From: an uncultured Pseudomonadota bacterium
Lineage (GTDB): Bacteria; Pseudomonadota; Gammaproteobacteria; Burkholderiales; Rhodocyclaceae
NCBI GenBank assembly: GCA_903939665.1
Contig: CAJAHZ010000356.1
Coordinates: forward strand, 1-9,311
Length of the DNA stretch: 9,311 bases
Direction of reading: 5' to 3'
Shown: positions 6,099 to 9,311 of the stretch, one piece after another
How positions within the stretch are numbered: position 1 is the stretch's first letter
How the letters are laid out: every line of letters starts with the position of its first letter
The notes under the pieces: model-generated
The model's database searches: none
Told to the model about the DNA's origin: nothing
The model's input: only the letters and a program-made list of their open reading frames with translations
Program-made: the position numbers and the translations under genes

Positions 6099-7214
6099 TC
6101 AGGGGCGGTACAGCAGGATTCTTGCCCACGGCGTATCCGGCGTTTTCATCTTCCAGATGTAGGCATCAAGGAAGTAGTGGGTCGCCTGCGGCAGCGTGAG
6201 CAGCGGCACCAGCACGATCAGCCAGTCGTCGCTGGCCGGCAGCATGGCCTGAAAAGGCGCGAAGAGCGCAATATGCTCGCGCCACACCCAGCCATCCCAC
6301 AAACCCTCCTCGACATACGCGACGAGCAGCAACAGGCCGCTGAAAACGGGCAGCGCGCGCAGCGAAAACAGCTGACCCAAGCCTTGCCAGTACCAGGTCG
6401 CCAGCCCCATTTTCTGCTGGTGATGGCCATAGACCCAGACCAGCGCCATGTAGGGAATGCCGTGCGCAACGACATTGACCGCGGTGAACGCCAGATCGTT
6501 ATCGAAGCTGATGATGCCGACCCACCAGGAAAGCGCTGTGCCGGCCACCAGCAGTTGCTTGGGCAGATTGAAAAAGTGCACTTGCCGCCACGCCGCCGCC
6601 TCTTTCAACACATAAGCGATGATTACCAGCGCATAGACAACGCCGCTGGCGGTTGCCAGCCAGGGCAGCGGCCAATGGAAGAAATCGCCCTCCGTGAACC
6701 AGGTAATGGCCTTGCGGTGCGTATGCCAGTAAATCAGCGGATACAGGGTAGCGAGGTAGATCAGCGCCATGTCGATGCGGCGCGCCCACAGCGGCTTGTC
6801 GCGCTCGCCACGACAGTAGAGCATGAAGAAGCCATATTGCTGGCGAACAAAATGAAACACCGCGCCGTAGGCCAGCACGCGCCAGAACAGCGCCGCATCG
6901 CCGAGCGCATAGATGGCGCAGCCGACGAACAGCAGTGCAACGGGCGTCAGCAGGTAGAGGCGCGGTCGCGCTTCAATCTCGGCGTGGTCGAAGTAGGTGC
7001 GATAGAGCGTGCTGTAGACATGGCTGACATCGACGCCCATGACCAGTACCGCCCACAACCATTCGGGCGTCTCGGCAAGGCCATCGGCGTAGCCGGAAAA
7101 ACACAGCACAAGCACGGTAATCCAGAACGCCGGGCCGACAATCCAGAGCAGATCAAAGCGTGCGGAAGCCAGCCAGGGTTGCGCAAGGGCGCTTACCGGT
7201 GCGCCATCGGCCAC
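6099..7214 (-). CDS. Polytopic, histidine-rich inner-membrane protein of unknown function
   Basis: A 371-residue protein from GTG 7214, with about eight to ten hydrophobic helices and no signal peptide. Histidines sit at or near helix ends in distinct motifs: DVSH (H65), YFDH (H77), FHFVRQQYG (H121), YWHTH (H164, H166), VAHGIPY (H251), YGHHQQK (H264, H265) and ATHYFLDAYIWK (H346). This spacing recalls intramembrane metal enzymes such as Brp/Blh carotene dioxygenases or membrane desaturases, but I cannot assign it to either; the catalytic idea is inference. The start is uncertain: GTG 7214 shares one base with the upstream cyclase stop (TAGTG), while an in-frame TTG at 7226 would add four residues; neither has a clear ribosome site. 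Both imply translation by ribosomes finishing the cyclase gene. It is followed after 80 bases by the CPFC redox protein. Confidence 0.8.
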   Translation of the reverse strand: MADGAPVSALAQPWLASARFDLLWIVGPAFWITVLVLCFSGYADGLAETPEWLWAVLVMGVDVSHVYSTLYRTYFDHAEIEARPRLYLLTPVALLFVGCAIYALGDAALFWRVLAYGAVFHFVRQQYGFFMLYCRGERDKPLWARRIDMALIYLATLYPLIYWHTHRKAITWFTEGDFFHWPLPWLATASGVVYALVIIAYVLKEAAAWRQVHFFNLPKQLLVAGTALSWWVGIISFDNDLAFTAVNVVAHGIPYMALVWVYGHHQQKMGLATWYWQGLGQLFSLRALPVFSGLLLLVAYVEEGLWDGWVWREHIALFAPFQAMLPASDDWLIVLVPLLTLPQATHYFLDAYIWKMKTPDTPWARILLYRP

Positions 7215-9311
7215 TACAACGCGCAATCGGAGTCCGTGAAATGCAGGGCGTTTCGTCCGGCCGCCTTCGCCTCGTACATGGCCACATCGGCGCGCTTGAG
7301 GACGTCGCCGACGGTTTCCCGGGCTGCCCCGAACAGGGTGATGCCGATACTTGGCGTACTACGGTAATCATGACTCGCCAGGCAGTAAGGCTGGCCGAGC
7401 CGTGCCAGCACCTTCTCGCCGACGGCCTTGGCGTATTCGGCTGCCTCCAGCGCATTCTCGCTAAGATCTTCCAGCATCACGACGAACTCGTCGCCGCCGA
7501 GCCGGGACGCCGTATCGCCCTCGCGCACGCAAGCCACCACCCGTTCGCCCACCTGCTGCAGCAGCAGATCCCCCTTGTCGTGACCCAGCGTATCGTTCAG
7601 CGTCTTGAAATTATCCAGGTCGATAAACAGCACCGCGCCCAGGCGTTTTGTCCGTGAGCTGAGCGCCAGCGCCTGCTGCAGACGGTCAAGCAGCAGACGA
7701 CGGTTGGGCAGGCCGGTCAGCGGATCGTAAAACGCCAGGCTCCTCATCTCGTCTTCTGCGGCCTTGCGCAACGTGATATCCAGCAGCGTGGCGACATAAT
7801 GCGTCACGGTGCCGTCCTGTCGCTTGACCGCCGTAATGGTCAGCCATTCCGGATAGAGCTCGCCCCCCTTGCGACGATTCCAGACTTCACCCTGCCACGC
7901 GCCGTTCTCCACGATGTCGCGCCACATCTGCTTGTAGAAATCCGCATCATGGTGTCCCGAACTGAGCAGACGCGGCGTCTTGCCGATCACGTCTTCAGCC
8001 GTGTAACCGGTGATCGTGGTGAAGGCGCGGTTCACCCGGAGGATGACGGACTTCTCGTCGGTGACAAGAATGCCCTCCTGCGACTGGAAGGCGGTCGCGG
8101 CAATGCGCAACTCTTCTTCCGCCTGGAGGCGCGCCATTTCCGCCTGCTTGCGCTCGGTGATGTCGCGAATGTAAGCGGTGAACAAATCCTCGTCATTCTG
8201 CCGGATGGCGGTGATCGTCAATTCGACCGGAAACTCGGAACCATCGCGGCGCAAGGCGGTGATCTCGACGCGCTGGTTCATGATGTGCGTCTTGCGCGTC
8301 TGCACGAAGCGGGAAAGCCCGTCATGGTGGGCGCATCTGTGCTGTTGCGGAATGAGGATATCGGCCATCGGGCGACCAAGAATCTCTTCCTTCTTCCAGC
8401 CAAAAATCGCTTCCGCCGCCGGATTAAAATCGATCAGCCGCCCCGCAGAGTCGATGCTGATGGCGCCGTCGAGCGCCGAATCGAGCGTTGCCTGCAAGCG
8501 CACGGCGATTTCCTGCAGTTTTTTCTCCGCCCGCTTGCGCTCGGTGATGTCGGTCAAGGTGCCGACGTAGTGGCTGACCGTTCCGTCACCCCGCTTGACG
8601 GCTGTAACGATCAGCCAGTCGGGGTGAATCTCGCCATTCTTGCGCCGGTTCCAGATTTCTCCGTGCCACTCTCCGGTGCGCTTAATGCCATCCCACCTCG
8701 CCGCATAAAAAGCATCATCCTGAACGCCGGAGCGCAGCAGATTCATGCGGTGCCCTACCGCATCTTCGGGGGTGTAACCGGTCGATGCGGTGAAGGCATG
8801 ATTGATCTTGAGAATCACATTATCGGCATCGGTCACCACGATGCACTCCTGCGACTCAAACGCGGTTGCCGCAATGCGCAGTTCTTCCTCGGCCTGCTTG
8901 CGCAAGGTGATATCAAGCTGCGTTCCGGCGGCACGCAAGGGCCGGCCCTCGCCATTGCGCTCAACCACCTTGCCGCGATCAAGCATCCACACCCAGTGCC
9001 CTGCCTTGTGGCGCATCCGGTACTCGAATTCATAGGCCGCGCAGAGCCCCTTCAGGTGGGCCTTGACGGCCGCCTCGACGGATGGCAGATCATCCGGATG
9101 GGTCTGCCTTCTCCAGCTCTCGATATGCGGCTCGACTTCCTGCAGGGTGTAGCCAAGCATGGCGCAAGTGCGCTCGTTGATCGTCAGATGGCCGCTGCTC
9201 AAATCCCAGTCCCACAGGCCAAGATCGGCGCCACCCAGCGCCAGCTCGAGACGCTGCTGCGTTTGCGCCAGTCCCAGTTCAAGCTTCTTGCGTACCAGCG
9301 CGTGCCGCACC
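7214..9311 (-). CDS. Multi-PAS diguanylate cyclase, 5' end cut by window edge
   Basis: At least 698 residues are visible and the frame stays open to the right edge, so the real start and any further sensor domain lie outside. Numbered from codon 9310: coiled lead-in (1-25), PAS1 (about 23-135, with HPDD at 71-74), PAS2 (about 145-256), PAS3 (about 272-384), PAS4 (about 402-513) and GGDEF (about 522-692). Active site GGDEF is at 605-609, with an RxxD inhibitory site (R596/D599) five residues before it. No EAL domain follows: the protein stops right after the GGDEF fold, so it should be a pure c-di-GMP synthase. PAS domains end in the usual DIT(L/E)RK linkers. No membrane helix is visible, so the known part is cytosolic; bound cofactors (haem, flavin) cannot be read from sequence. 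PAS2 and PAS4 are near-duplicates. The stop overlaps the start of the next gene. Confidence 0.93.
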   Translation of the reverse strand, partial: VRHALVRKKLELGLAQTQQRLELALGGADLGLWDWDLSSGHLTINERTCAMLGYTLQEVEPHIESWRRQTHPDDLPSVEAAVKAHLKGLCAAYEFEYRMRHKAGHWVWMLDRGKVVERNGEGRPLRAAGTQLDITLRKQAEEELRIAATAFESQECIVVTDADNVILKINHAFTASTGYTPEDAVGHRMNLLRSGVQDDAFYAARWDGIKRTGEWHGEIWNRRKNGEIHPDWLIVTAVKRGDGTVSHYVGTLTDITERKRAEKKLQEIAVRLQATLDSALDGAISIDSAGRLIDFNPAAEAIFGWKKEEILGRPMADILIPQQHRCAHHDGLSRFVQTRKTHIMNQRVEITALRRDGSEFPVELTITAIRQNDEDLFTAYIRDITERKQAEMARLQAEEELRIAATAFQSQEGILVTDEKSVILRVNRAFTTITGYTAEDVIGKTPRLLSSGHHDADFYKQMWRDIVENGAWQGEVWNRRKGGELYPEWLTITAVKRQDGTVTHYVATLLDITLRKAAEDEMRSLAFYDPLTGLPNRRLLLDRLQQALALSSRTKRLGAVLFIDLDNFKTLNDTLGHDKGDLLLQQVGERVVACVREGDTASRLGGDEFVVMLEDLSENALEAAEYAKAVGEKVLARLGQPYCLASHDYRSTPSIGITLFGAARETVGDVLKRADVAMYEAKAAGRNALHFTDSDCAL
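7772..8107 (-). repeat. Internal repeat copy B (PAS4) of the multi-PAS cyclase
   Basis: This encodes residues 402-513. It aligns without gaps to copy A (PAS2) over 112 residues, with 68 identical by hand count (about 61%). Shared blocks include RIAATAF, WNRRK and TAVKR. The DNA linkers before both copies (CGCAATGCGCA-like on the plus strand) also match, so the linker was part of the duplicated unit. Confidence 0.85.
8543..8878 (-). repeat. Internal repeat copy A (PAS2) of the multi-PAS cyclase
   Basis: This encodes residues 145-256, the partner of copy B. The two copies flank the unrelated PAS3, so the present order is A, PAS3, B. Divergence is concentrated in the middle of the fold (about residues 186-215), where PAS ligand pockets usually vary, while the C-terminal sheet and linker are conserved. 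Confidence 0.85.

Noticed and set aside
6177..7367. Plus-strand open frame of 396 codons, longer than the gene opposite
   Set aside because: It is antisense to the membrane protein and runs into the cyclase gene; its arginine/glutamine/histidine-rich product has no domain, while the minus frame shows proper membrane helices and gene spacing.
7550..7567. CTGCTGCAGCAGCAG palindromic triplet run
   Set aside because: It lies in the GGDEF coding frame and encodes a leucine/glutamine stretch (LLLQQ), explained by codon use.
9308..9310. GTG as the real start of the multi-PAS cyclase
   Set aside because: It sits at the window edge within a coiled lead-in to PAS1, and the frame has no stop before the edge; the gene most likely begins outside the window.

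Overview
The window looks like a chromosomal segment of a GC-rich Gram-negative bacterium, most likely a betaproteobacterium of the Rhodocyclales type. This is inferred from codon use, the style of the methyltransferase and glutaredoxin-like proteins, and the density of PAS/GGDEF signalling genes; no RNA marker is present to confirm it. No tRNA, rRNA, CRISPR array, transposase or phage gene was recognised.

Layout, left to right. (1) The 3' part of a class I SAM-dependent methyltransferase gene leaves the left edge on the minus strand. (2) A 77-residue zinc-ribbon protein with one membrane helix is divergent from it on the plus strand, with a perfect TATAAT box and a strong ribosome site. (3) Convergent to it is a minus-strand membrane diguanylate cyclase (periplasmic dCache sensor, PAS, GGEEF). 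This gene and its roughly 420-base upstream spacer are visibly poorer in GC than everything around them. (4) A plus-strand two-gene operon follows: a TetR-family repressor and an alpha/beta hydrolase. Its promoter carries a palindrome in the -35/-10 spacer and probably gives a leaderless transcript. (5) Converging on that operon is a minus-strand cluster, transcribed from the right edge leftwards: a cytoplasmic multi-PAS diguanylate cyclase (5' end outside the window), a histidine-rich polytopic membrane protein whose start overlaps the cyclase stop, and, 80 to 90 bases on, a small membrane-associated thioredoxin-fold protein with a CPFC motif.

How they may work together. Two cyclases with intact active and inhibitory sites feed the c-di-GMP pool: one senses the periplasm, the other integrates cytosolic signals through four PAS domains. 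The TetR/hydrolase pair looks like a self-regulated response to a small hydrophobic or ester compound. The most intriguing group is the right-hand minus-strand cluster, where a cyclase is translationally linked to an uncharacterised membrane protein with conserved-looking intramembrane histidines and then to a redox protein. A shared function is inference from gene order only.
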